Source: Desulfobacteraceae bacterium UBA2245
Lineage (GTDB): Bacteria; Desulfobacterota; Desulfobacteria; Desulfobacterales; UBA2245
Assembly (NCBI GenBank): GCA_002347265.1
Contig: DDYB01000017.1
Coordinates: 1-64,000 of the forward strand
Reading direction: 5' to 3'
Length of the DNA stretch: 64,000 nucleotides
Part shown: positions 35,480 to 43,651 of the stretch, in pieces
Position numbering within the stretch: the first letter of the stretch is position 1
Layout of the letters: every line of letters begins with the position of its first letter
The notes under the pieces: generated by a model
What the model was told of the DNA's origin: nothing
The model's input: only the letters and a program-made list of their open reading frames with translations
Databases searched by the model: none
Program-made: the position numbers and the translations under genes

Positions 35480-35762
35480 ATTGTTTGCTGACAATTATGC
35501 AATCTTTTTTAAATTTTGGTTTCATATCATATTTTCGAAAAATTGAAAACCCAATGAAAAGCCCGCCTGCATTTCCAAGAATTCCGGCCCCGGTTTTAAG
35601 GGCCAGCCGGCAGCATGCCAATCGGTTTCCGGCTGATTGCGCCTGTTAAATGCGGAAAGCGGTCAGAATCAATATTTCAGAAATAAACAATTAAGTCAAT
35701 AAGTTAAACTGAAAAATAATCTTACCAAATGGCCTCTTTCGCGATACGGGCCAATGCAGACA
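35480..35762. other. intergenic region between tetR and the RNase gene
   Basis: About 280 bases, AT-rich near tetR and GC-rich around 35580-35640. No conserved reading frame, RNA motif or clear terminator was recognised. It contains the 3' flank of the exoribonuclease gene. Confidence 0.5.
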
Positions 35763-37742
35763 TCAATTCAAATACACCGAAATCTTATCCTTCCGGGCAT
35801 CCACATGCTGCACCACCACCCGGATCAAGTCTTCCGGCCGCAAAGAGATGTTTGCCGGTACGGCGAGATCGCATTCGATCATGTAGTCGGTCAGCAGAAC
35901 CGAATATCCGTTGCGGCGCTTGGCCAGGACCAGAGCGGGTTCTTTTTCTCCTTTTCGGGATTCCAGGCGCTTGAGCAACCAGAAGCGGTGGCGGCTGTAC
36001 TGGATGCGGCCCACTGCGTTGACGGGTTCTTCCAGCATCTGAATAATCCGGTCAACCTCTTCGTTTGTATAGGGAGATTCAAGCCCCAGAGCGGCGCGGA
36101 TCTGACGCTGGGTGATCAGATCGGAATATTTTCGAATCGGCGATGTGGCGGTTGTATAAGCATCAAGCCCCAAGCCTGAATGGGGTTCCGCATTCCGGTT
36201 CAAGAGAAACCGGTTCAAGAGCTTGCGCTGCATCCAATTTTGAAACAGATCGTCGCTGATTCCTTTGAACAAACGATCCCGTGGAGCAGGCTGGCTCCGG
36301 AAAATGGCCGGCATCTGCCGATCGGACAAAAATCGAGCCATCAGCCAGTTGGCCAGGATCATCATCTCGGAAACCAGCATGCGGCCCGGGCTTTCCCGGT
36401 TGACCCTGCTCAGGACCAGTTCTCCGTCCTCATCGATCCAGATATTGATTTCGGGAAGACTGATATGAACGGCATCCTTCTGTATCCGGCTTTTCCGAAA
36501 GGATTCGGCGAGCCTGTGAAGCGCTATGATCTTGGGGTCAATGTCTGAGGTGAGGTTGACCTCGTAATAGGTCAGCTGACGGTGAATTCGAATCAGGCTT
36601 GGAAATATTTCGTAACCCAGGACTTCAGCCTGAGGCGTCAGCCGGGCCATCAAACTGATGGCGGGACGGACTTTTCCGGCTTTCAGGCTCATCTGGTCTT
36701 CGGCCAGGACAGAAGGAACCATGGGAATCCTGCAGTCCGGCATGTAGATAGAGCTGCCCCTGGTCCGGGCCTCCTGATCGATCGGATCATTTTTCTGAAT
36801 GAAATGGCCGACATCGGCAATATGCACGCCCAGAAGATAGTTGTCGCCGGTTTTTTCAATGCTCAAGGCATCATCAAAGTCCAGGGTCGCCTGGCCGTCA
36901 ATCGTCATCAGGTCCATGCCGGTCAGGTCCCGCCGGTCGTCGGCCGGCGGTTTTGATCTTCTGAGCAAATTTTGCGCTGCCTCCAATACCGGTTCCGAAA
37001 ATTCAACGGGAATTTTAAACCGATATAGATCGGTATTTTCCGTTTCAGACCATACCCCGACCCTTGTCAAAAAATCGAAAACAGTTTCGTTGTCGGTAAT
37101 GCCCGCACGGCTCATGACAGCCCTGCCCAGTTCCCAATGCGGACTTTCTTTTTCAAACAAAAAACAGGAACGCAGGATGTCGATGTATTTTTGCGCATCC
37201 GGCGGTGCTGAAACGATTTTCCCTTCCAAAACGGTCTGAAGCCATTCACCGGCTTCCTGTATCATCTGGTTTCGCCGGGCCTGTTCCTGCTCGCGGAGAA
37301 TAATGGCCTGCACCTGTTCAGGAGTATGGGGGAAAAAGCTGTCCGCGTTGAACTTGAAATATTTCCGGTTCCGGAAGAACGCGCGAAGCACGGCGGATTC
37401 ATGATCATCGGTGGGGTTGTTCGGAAAGCAGAAGGCTGTCATGGTGGCCAGGTCGATCCATTCCTGTTCGGTATTGAGCACCTCCCAGAGTTCCCGAATG
37501 TCGATCTGCGCAACCAAGGCGTCCCTTCGCCGGGATGATTCTTTGAGCAGATCCACGGTGCGAGTGCGACCCAAGCTCAGGTCAAGCCGGGATCCGCTCC
37601 GGTGAACCAGACGGTTTTCAGAAAGGTTGACCTCGCGATCGTTCTCGTTCAGAAGGCGAAGACGCGGCGGGTTCACTTCAGTAACCACGGCGCAAAGTAT
37701 TTTTTGCCGGTCGATATATTCTACAAGCTGGCCGAATTCCAT
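35763..37742 (-). CDS. RNB-domain exoribonuclease (RNase II/R family)
   Basis: A 659-residue protein. The C-terminal half is an RNB domain with the metal-binding aspartates in TIDGQATLDFDDALSIEK, then GVHIADVGHF and the MPDCRIPMVPSVLAEDQMSL stretch. The N-terminal 250 residues look like a divergent winged-helix/cold-shock region. The C terminus (CDLAVPANISLRPEDLIRVV) looks like a degenerate S1 fold. It degrades RNA 3' to 5'. It is shorter than E. coli RNase R and closer to the small RNase II-like proteins of Desulfobacterota and cyanobacteria. Confidence 0.88.
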   Translation of the reverse strand: MEFGQLVEYIDRQKILCAVVTEVNPPRLRLLNENDREVNLSENRLVHRSGSRLDLSLGRTRTVDLLKESSRRRDALVAQIDIRELWEVLNTEQEWIDLATMTAFCFPNNPTDDHESAVLRAFFRNRKYFKFNADSFFPHTPEQVQAIILREQEQARRNQMIQEAGEWLQTVLEGKIVSAPPDAQKYIDILRSCFLFEKESPHWELGRAVMSRAGITDNETVFDFLTRVGVWSETENTDLYRFKIPVEFSEPVLEAAQNLLRRSKPPADDRRDLTGMDLMTIDGQATLDFDDALSIEKTGDNYLLGVHIADVGHFIQKNDPIDQEARTRGSSIYMPDCRIPMVPSVLAEDQMSLKAGKVRPAISLMARLTPQAEVLGYEIFPSLIRIHRQLTYYEVNLTSDIDPKIIALHRLAESFRKSRIQKDAVHISLPEINIWIDEDGELVLSRVNRESPGRMLVSEMMILANWLMARFLSDRQMPAIFRSQPAPRDRLFKGISDDLFQNWMQRKLLNRFLLNRNAEPHSGLGLDAYTTATSPIRKYSDLITQRQIRAALGLESPYTNEEVDRIIQMLEEPVNAVGRIQYSRHRFWLLKRLESRKGEKEPALVLAKRRNGYSVLLTDYMIECDLAVPANISLRPEDLIRVVVQHVDARKDKISVYLN

Positions 37743-38013
37743 AGTCGTTATTCATAGCAACGGGCCGTTGGAAAGTCAATGTAAGCAATCAAACGAATTT
37801 CGTTTTTTGAATGCGACCGTTGACCGTCAATGCGGTTGTAGTGTAAGAATAGGCTCTGAAGATAGGCGGCATCCTGAGTCATCGGCCCTTGGCCCGCATT
37901 AAACAAGGCGGGCATGCAATTTGCTTTTCCCTCTATTGCCGGCGCCATAGGGCCGATGGAAAAGCCCGATAAAACAGCACCGCGGTGATCATCGTTTTCG
38001 AAAAAGGCCGGTC

Positions 38014-39759
38014 GTGAAATCCTTATCCCTGATCTTGCCATATTTTGTCGAGCAGCGGTTGCAGATTTTCTGCGGCATTTTCTGCCTGATCGCCGTGGAC
38101 TTCCTTCAACTGTTCATTCCCCGGATCCTCAAACGGGCCGTTGACGATCTGACGCTTTTTGCCGCCGGCGCGAGCGTTCTGATGCGCTACGCTCTGTACC
38201 TGGCTGCGATCGCGCTGTTGATGAGCGTGTTTCGCTACGGCTGGCGCCGGTGCTTGATCGGTTTTTCCCGCCGGGTGGAAGAAGGTTTGAGAAACCAGCT
38301 GTTTTCCCATGTACAGCATCTTTCGGCCGAGTATTTTCAGGAGGTAAAAACCGGGGATCTGATGGCGCACGCCACCAACGATATTCAAAACGTACGCATG
38401 GCCATGGGAATGGGGCTGGTGGCCCTGACGGATGCAGTGGTTCTCGGCACGGCCGCCGTGGGATTCATGGCCTTCATCAACGTCCGGCTGACGCTTTTTG
38501 CGCTGATTCCCGCACCGTTCATCATCTTCGGCACGCGGATTTTCAGCCGGAAAATGCATCGGCGCTATCTCGGCGTGCAGCAGGAATTTTCAAATATGAC
38601 CGAAGCTGTCCGGGAGCGGTTTGCCGGCATCCGCATCATCAAGGCGTACAACCGGAAGGCCGATGAAATCCGGCGCATTTCGGAAATTTCCCGTTCCTAT
38701 GTGAAAAGCAACATGAACCTGGTAAGACTCACCGGCTCTTTTTTCCCGCTGATGATGTTTTTTTCCAACCTCAGCCTGGCGCTGGTCTTTTTTCTCGGAG
38801 GCCGCCAGACCATCAGTCTGGAAATCAGCCCCGGGGATTTCGTAGCCTTTATCAGCTATATCGGTCTGCTGACCTGGCCGATGATGGCCATCGGCTGGGT
38901 GACGAACCTGATTCAGCGGGGAAGAGCCTCCATGGACCGTCTTCAGATCATCTCGCAGACCCGGCCGAAGATTGCCGATGCGCCCGATGCCTTATCGTTT
39001 CAAAAGGCCGAAGGTCGCATCCGGTTTGACGGGGTCTGTTTCTCCTATCCTCCATCGGGTCCGAAAGCGCTCAGGGATGTTGATTTCCTTCTCAAGCCCG
39101 GAGAAATTCTGGGAATCGTCGGTCCGCCCGGAAGCGGCAAGACTTCCCTGGTGGGGCTGATCCCCCGGATTTTTGACGTCTCGAGCGGAAAAATTCTGCT
39201 GGACGGCATCGACATTCGCGGAATCAAACTCGAAGACCTGCGGGCCCAGATCTCCTTCATGCCTCAGGAGCCCTTTCTGTTCGCCCGGACCATTGCCGAA
39301 AATATTCTTTTCGGAAAATCCGGCGCAACCTCCGATGAGATGATGCGAGCAAGCCGGGCCGCGGGACTGTACGAGACGGTGATGGCCTTTGAAAAAGGCT
39401 TTGATACGCTGGTGGGGGAAAAAGGCGCGGTTCTGTCCGGAGGCCAGAAACAGCGCATCGCCCTGGCCCGGGCCTTGATCAATCCTGCCCCCGTGCTGAT
39501 TCTCGATGATCCGATCAGCCAGGTGGACACCCAGACCGCTGCCGGTATCATCGAAACCCTCAGGAAAATGGCGGGAAAACGCACAATGATCATCGTTTCC
39601 CACCGGCTTTCGGCGGTGCGTTTCGCCGATCAGATCATCGTTCTGGATCAGGGACGGATCACCGAGTCCGGCAATCACGAAAGTCTGATGGAACTCCGCG
39701 GCTACTACGCCAAAACCTTCCAGTTGCAGCAGATCGAAGAGGCGGTGCATGCACGTTGA
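38014..39759 (+). CDS. ABC exporter half-transporter with degenerate ATPase site
   Basis: A 581-residue TMD-NBD protein: six membrane helices to about residue 310, then the ATPase domain with Walker A GPPGSGKTSL, signature LSGGQKQRIALARAL and Walker B ILDDPISQVD. The catalytic Glu after Walker B is Asp, so this half may not hydrolyse ATP well. The next gene encodes the partner half and overlaps by 11 bases. This is the usual form of heterodimeric type IV exporters such as TM287/288 and BmrCD. Start GTG with a weak AAGG site. Substrate unknown (drugs, peptides or lipids). Confidence 0.9.
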   Translation: MKSLSLILPYFVEQRLQIFCGIFCLIAVDFLQLFIPRILKRAVDDLTLFAAGASVLMRYALYLAAIALLMSVFRYGWRRCLIGFSRRVEEGLRNQLFSHVQHLSAEYFQEVKTGDLMAHATNDIQNVRMAMGMGLVALTDAVVLGTAAVGFMAFINVRLTLFALIPAPFIIFGTRIFSRKMHRRYLGVQQEFSNMTEAVRERFAGIRIIKAYNRKADEIRRISEISRSYVKSNMNLVRLTGSFFPLMMFFSNLSLALVFFLGGRQTISLEISPGDFVAFISYIGLLTWPMMAIGWVTNLIQRGRASMDRLQIISQTRPKIADAPDALSFQKAEGRIRFDGVCFSYPPSGPKALRDVDFLLKPGEILGIVGPPGSGKTSLVGLIPRIFDVSSGKILLDGIDIRGIKLEDLRAQISFMPQEPFLFARTIAENILFGKSGATSDEMMRASRAAGLYETVMAFEKGFDTLVGEKGAVLSGGQKQRIALARALINPAPVLILDDPISQVDTQTAAGIIETLRKMAGKRTMIIVSHRLSAVRFADQIIVLDQGRITESGNHESLMELRGYYAKTFQLQQIEEAVHAR

Positions 39760-41692
39760 CTACGGATATTTCGAGGAACAGCAGCTGGGCAAACCCTACG
39801 ACATCCGGCTGATGCGGCGGATGCTTCCGTTTGCGACCCCTTACCGGGGGCTTCTGTCATTCTCGGTTTTTCTGGTCATTCTGATCACCGTCCTGGATTT
39901 GGCTCTGCCGTATCTGACCAAGATCGCGATCGATCAATACATCGTACCCGGCGGTTCGCAGAAAAGCGCCGTTCGGCATCTGGTTGCAGATCTTAAAGAC
40001 GAAAAGATCAGCGCCGTTGTGGAAAAATATTCCGGACTTTTCGAGATTCAGGCCGATGAAGCCAGAATCGAACTGACAGACCTGGAAAAGATTTCCTTCA
40101 AAGACCGGCTCGCGCTTCGAAAAAATGATCTGATCGGCGTAACCCGCATGGCCGGAATCTTCCTGCTCTGCGTGACGCTGAGCTTTGCCTTGAATTTTCT
40201 TCAGGTCTGGATCATGGAGTACGCCGGGCAGAAGATCATGCACGATCTTCGCGTTCGGCTCTATACCCATATTCAGGATCTTTCATCCGCCTTTTTTACC
40301 CGCAATCCCGTTGGCAGACTGGTCACCCGGGTAACCAGCGACGTGCAGAACATGCACGAACTGTTTACCTCGGTCATAACCTTCGTCTTTCAGGATGTGT
40401 TTCTGCTGGTCGGCATTTCCATCGTATTGCTGGCGCTTCACTGGCAGCTGGCGCTAGTCACTTTTACCGTCATTCCCGCCGTGGCGCTGGCTTCGGTGTA
40501 TTTTGCCTCCCAGGCCCGTGAAGCCTTTCGGACGCTTCGCATCAAGATCGCCGAAATCAACACCCGGTTCGCCGAAACCATCGGCGGCATTTCCATCATT
40601 CAGCTTTTCCGCCGCGGGCCGGACAATCTCAGGGATTTTGAAACCCTGAATCACGAACATTACCTGGCCGGCATGCGGCAGATTCATGTGTTTGCGCTTT
40701 TCATGCCGGTGGTCGAACTGCTCGGCACGGTGGCCATGGCGCTGGTGATCTACTACGGCGGAAGCGGGGTCGTTTCCGGGCATATCACCCTGGGCGAGCT
40801 GGTGGCATTTTTATCGTACATGAAGATGTTTTTTACCCCGATCCGCGACATCGCCGAAAAGTATAACATCATGCAGAACGCCATGGCTTCGGCCGAACGC
40901 ATCTTTCTCATCCTGGACTCCGGGGAGCGCATTCCGGTTGCATCGGACGGTTCCACTGATCCTGAACACATTTCCGATATCGTCTTTGAAAACGTCTGCT
41001 TCAGCTATGTGCCGGCAGAACCCGTGCTCAAGGATGTTTCCTTTCGGGTTCATGCCGGGAAAACCCTGGCATTGGTTGGGCCTACGGGTTCCGGAAAATC
41101 CTCGGTAATCCATCTGCTCATCCGGTTTTATGCACCGGACCAGGGGCGGATTCTGATCTCCGGAAAAGACATCTCTGCGTGGAATCCCGAGAATCTACGG
41201 GCCGGAATGGCTCTGGTCGCCCAGGATCCGTTTATTTTTTCAGCCACCGTTCGCGAGAACATCGTTGGCGGAAACGGCGAGATCGGCGATGAGCAGATGG
41301 AACGCATCATCGACGCGGCCTGTTGCCGCAATCTGATCCGCCGGCTGCCCAAAGGGCTGGATACGGTTTTATCCGAAGGCGGGTCGTCCCTGTCCAGCGG
41401 AGAACGTCAGCTGATGGCCATGGCCAGGGCCATCGCCCGCGATCCCGAGCTGATCATTCTCGATGAGGCGACCTCGTATATCGATTCCGGAACCGAACAG
41501 GACATACAGCAGGCAATGGCCAACCTGATGAAGGGACGCACCTCCATTCTGGTGGCCCACCGACTGGCCACAGCCAGAAGCGCCGACCGCATCCTGGTGC
41601 TGAGGGACGGACGTATTGTCGAAAGCGGAACGCATGGCGAGCTCATGGCCCGGAAGGAATTCTACTGGCGGCTCAATCAGGTTCAAGGATAA
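39749..41692 (+). CDS. ABC exporter half-transporter, catalytic partner with a periplasmic insert
   Basis: A 647-residue TMD-NBD protein. Between the first two membrane helices (residues about 55-125) sits a charged insert of about 70 residues, absent from the partner, that would face the periplasm. ATPase domain: GPTGSGKSSV, an altered signature LSSGERQLMAMARAI, and a complete Walker B plus glutamate (LIILDEATSYID). So in the heterodimer this half supplies the catalytic Glu, while its signature faces the degenerate site. Overlaps the upstream gene, so co-expressed. Confidence 0.9.
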   Translation: MHVDYGYFEEQQLGKPYDIRLMRRMLPFATPYRGLLSFSVFLVILITVLDLALPYLTKIAIDQYIVPGGSQKSAVRHLVADLKDEKISAVVEKYSGLFEIQADEARIELTDLEKISFKDRLALRKNDLIGVTRMAGIFLLCVTLSFALNFLQVWIMEYAGQKIMHDLRVRLYTHIQDLSSAFFTRNPVGRLVTRVTSDVQNMHELFTSVITFVFQDVFLLVGISIVLLALHWQLALVTFTVIPAVALASVYFASQAREAFRTLRIKIAEINTRFAETIGGISIIQLFRRGPDNLRDFETLNHEHYLAGMRQIHVFALFMPVVELLGTVAMALVIYYGGSGVVSGHITLGELVAFLSYMKMFFTPIRDIAEKYNIMQNAMASAERIFLILDSGERIPVASDGSTDPEHISDIVFENVCFSYVPAEPVLKDVSFRVHAGKTLALVGPTGSGKSSVIHLLIRFYAPDQGRILISGKDISAWNPENLRAGMALVAQDPFIFSATVRENIVGGNGEIGDEQMERIIDAACCRNLIRRLPKGLDTVLSEGGSSLSSGERQLMAMARAIARDPELIILDEATSYIDSGTEQDIQQAMANLMKGRTSILVAHRLATARSADRILVLRDGRIVESGTHGELMARKEFYWRLNQVQG

Positions 41693-41706
41693 ATACAGAT
41701 GACACA

Positions 41707-41741
41707 TGCGTCCTCTCCCGTATGAATCGGAAGAGGACGCA
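41707..41741. terminator. shared hairpin terminator between the ABC genes and the FKBP gene
   Basis: A 14-bp stem with one mismatch (41707-41720 with 41728-41741; TGCGTCCTCT/AGAGGACGCA core) and a 7-base loop. It lies in the 70-base gap of two convergent genes. On the plus strand a short T-rich stretch (ATTGTTTT) follows. On the minus strand there is no T run. Confidence 0.6.
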
Positions 41742-41763
41742 GCAATTGTTTTACTCAAAACGA

Positions 41764-42192
41764 TCAGGCAAACTCAACGAGTTCGAGTTCAAATTTCAGG
41801 GTTTTTCCGGCCAGCGGATGATTGGCGTCAACGGTGATGCTGGTTTCATCCATTCCGGTGAGAATGACGTTGAAAGTTTTTCCGTCAGGCCGGGAGACCT
41901 GAAGCTGTTGACCGATTTCCGGTTTGAGATCCTCGGGAATGTCACTCCGGTCGATTGTGGCGACCATGGCTTCATGATGCTCTCCGTATCCGTCTTCCGG
42001 GGCGATCGTGACGGTCTTCTTGGCGCCCTGGGTCATGCCGATCACACCGGTTTCAAAACCCGGAATCAGCATGCCCTGTCCCAGGGTGAATTCCAGAGGA
42101 TCGCGCTGCCTGGAGGAATCGAAAACCGTTCCGTCCTCGAGGGTTCCTGTATAATGGATGCGCACCGTGTCGCCGTTCTGGGCCTGTCTCAT
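41764..42192 (-). CDS. FKBP-type peptidyl-prolyl cis-trans isomerase, SlyD-like
   Basis: A 142-residue protein. The FKBP core is split by the insert-in-flap chaperone domain as in SlyD: VRIHYTGTLEDGTVFDSS and LIPGFETGVIGM before the insert, GYGEHHEAMVATI and IPEDLKPEIGQQL inside it, and VDANHPLAGKTLKFELELVE at the end. It isomerises Xaa-Pro bonds and helps folding in the cytoplasm. The histidine-rich metal tail of E. coli SlyD is absent. Confidence 0.93.
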   Translation of the reverse strand: MRQAQNGDTVRIHYTGTLEDGTVFDSSRQRDPLEFTLGQGMLIPGFETGVIGMTQGAKKTVTIAPEDGYGEHHEAMVATIDRSDIPEDLKPEIGQQLQVSRPDGKTFNVILTGMDETSITVDANHPLAGKTLKFELELVEFA

Positions 42193-42360
42193 TAAAAATC
42201 TCCTTTATTTTTATTGGGGTTCCGGCCCTTATATCGGATTTGTCCGCCAAATGCAAACCATGGTGAAGATTTTTCCAAATGTCTGCACCATGATGCGATG
42301 TCCCGCTCACAGACAGCGGTATGGGGAAAACAGCGGCACCCAATTTCTTCGTCGTCTTTC

Positions 42361-43515
42361 TCAATAGCGGAAAATTGCAGCAAGATGATTGCCCCCGGGC
42401 ATATCTTCCGGTGCAACGGCATACACTGCGCCTCTGTTGAGCCAGGAGTGAATCGCCGCCAGATCGAGCAGATCTTCGTCGCCGGGTTCGGGGGCGTCAT
42501 GCACATGGACCGTATAAGCGTTCGGATCAAAACGTCCCCAGACCTGAACGCCGAGCGCGACAAACAATATTTCGACCCGGCCCTGAATGGCTGCGGGAAT
42601 GACCTCCTCAACACGGGTAGCGGTTTGACCCGTGCCGGCCAATTTAAGGTAATCAGCGGCAGCTTTTTGGCGGGATTGAATGAAAACGGGTTGAACGATC
42701 GTCCATGCGTGGCTGTGCAGTTCTTCAGGCCTCAGTTCCTCCGGGTTGCCCGGAATCCCCTTGTCTACAAGATGCGGACAGGTATTTGCTTCTCTGTAAA
42801 GAGAGAGAAGGTATTCGACACCGGCCAGCACCAGCGGGGATTTGCCGCCTTCCAGGAGTTTGGACAGCTCCTTGTCAATCATGCTGAACCATCGCGTAAT
42901 CCTGTTCTTTTCCTCCTTGGTGGCGTCATGCCCGAAAAACATGGCCCGACGACGCATTCCCGCGCCTGACGGCGTTCCGGTATGAAACTGCAGCTGTTTC
43001 TCCGAAGGCTCGACTAGAAATGCTTCAGACAGGCTTTGGGGAGCAGTTTCGAAATTGATCTCATCCACGGCGTCCCGGGTGCCTTCAAGCAGTCTTACCC
43101 CGTTCTGACTCAGGGCCAGAATGTAAAAGCGGCCGTCGCCGGTCAAGAAAGGAAGCAGCGGTTTGACATGAAATCGACGGGAGATCACGACCAGTTCGTC
43201 AAATGGATATGGAAGACGAAAAAAATCGATCTGACTCTTGGTGAAGAACATGGCCAGACCGTCACTCTGACGCTGCCAGAAAGCAGTATCCAGCAGGAGA
43301 CGACGAGGCGCTTCGAGCATCGCCCGCGCCTCAGGGGAACGCAAACCCTTTGCCACCAAACGCTCTTCCACCTCTCGAAGCAAATTCTTGAAGCGAATCG
43401 GGTCCTGTTCCATTTTCCGACCTGCCCGGTGAGTGGGCATGAAGAGCGAAACGCACCAGTCCGCGTGCCCCGACAGAATGATCTTCTTCAGGATTTCCAT
43501 TGTCATCGTATCCAT
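42361..43515 (-). CDS. baeRF-type (bacterial archaeo-eukaryotic release factor-like) protein
   Basis: A 384-residue cytoplasmic protein that I recognise as the baeRF3-like family: VSLFMPTHRAGRKMEQDPIR near the start, QSDGLAMFF, PYPFDELVVISRRFHVKPLL and GRFYILALSQNGVRLLEGT, with a C-terminal domain like that of eukaryotic eRF1. Family members are proposed to act on the ribosome, but no biochemical role is settled. The eRF1 GGQ catalytic motif is not seen. It stands alone with an AGAGGGTGAT ribosome site. Confidence 0.78.
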   Translation of the reverse strand: MDTMTMEILKKIILSGHADWCVSLFMPTHRAGRKMEQDPIRFKNLLREVEERLVAKGLRSPEARAMLEAPRRLLLDTAFWQRQSDGLAMFFTKSQIDFFRLPYPFDELVVISRRFHVKPLLPFLTGDGRFYILALSQNGVRLLEGTRDAVDEINFETAPQSLSEAFLVEPSEKQLQFHTGTPSGAGMRRRAMFFGHDATKEEKNRITRWFSMIDKELSKLLEGGKSPLVLAGVEYLLSLYREANTCPHLVDKGIPGNPEELRPEELHSHAWTIVQPVFIQSRQKAAADYLKLAGTGQTATRVEEVIPAAIQGRVEILFVALGVQVWGRFDPNAYTVHVHDAPEPGDEDLLDLAAIHSWLNRGAVYAVAPEDMPGGNHLAAIFRY

Positions 43516-43651
43516 ATCACCCTCTTTCTAATTGGCGGTTTTTGCATTGATCGGACGAAAGAAAATCGACCCCTCGAAAAGGCTGAACCGCGATGTCTGT
43601 TTACCGGAACAAAATGCTCGACATTGGTTTCCGATGGTCTCGCCCGGTCCA

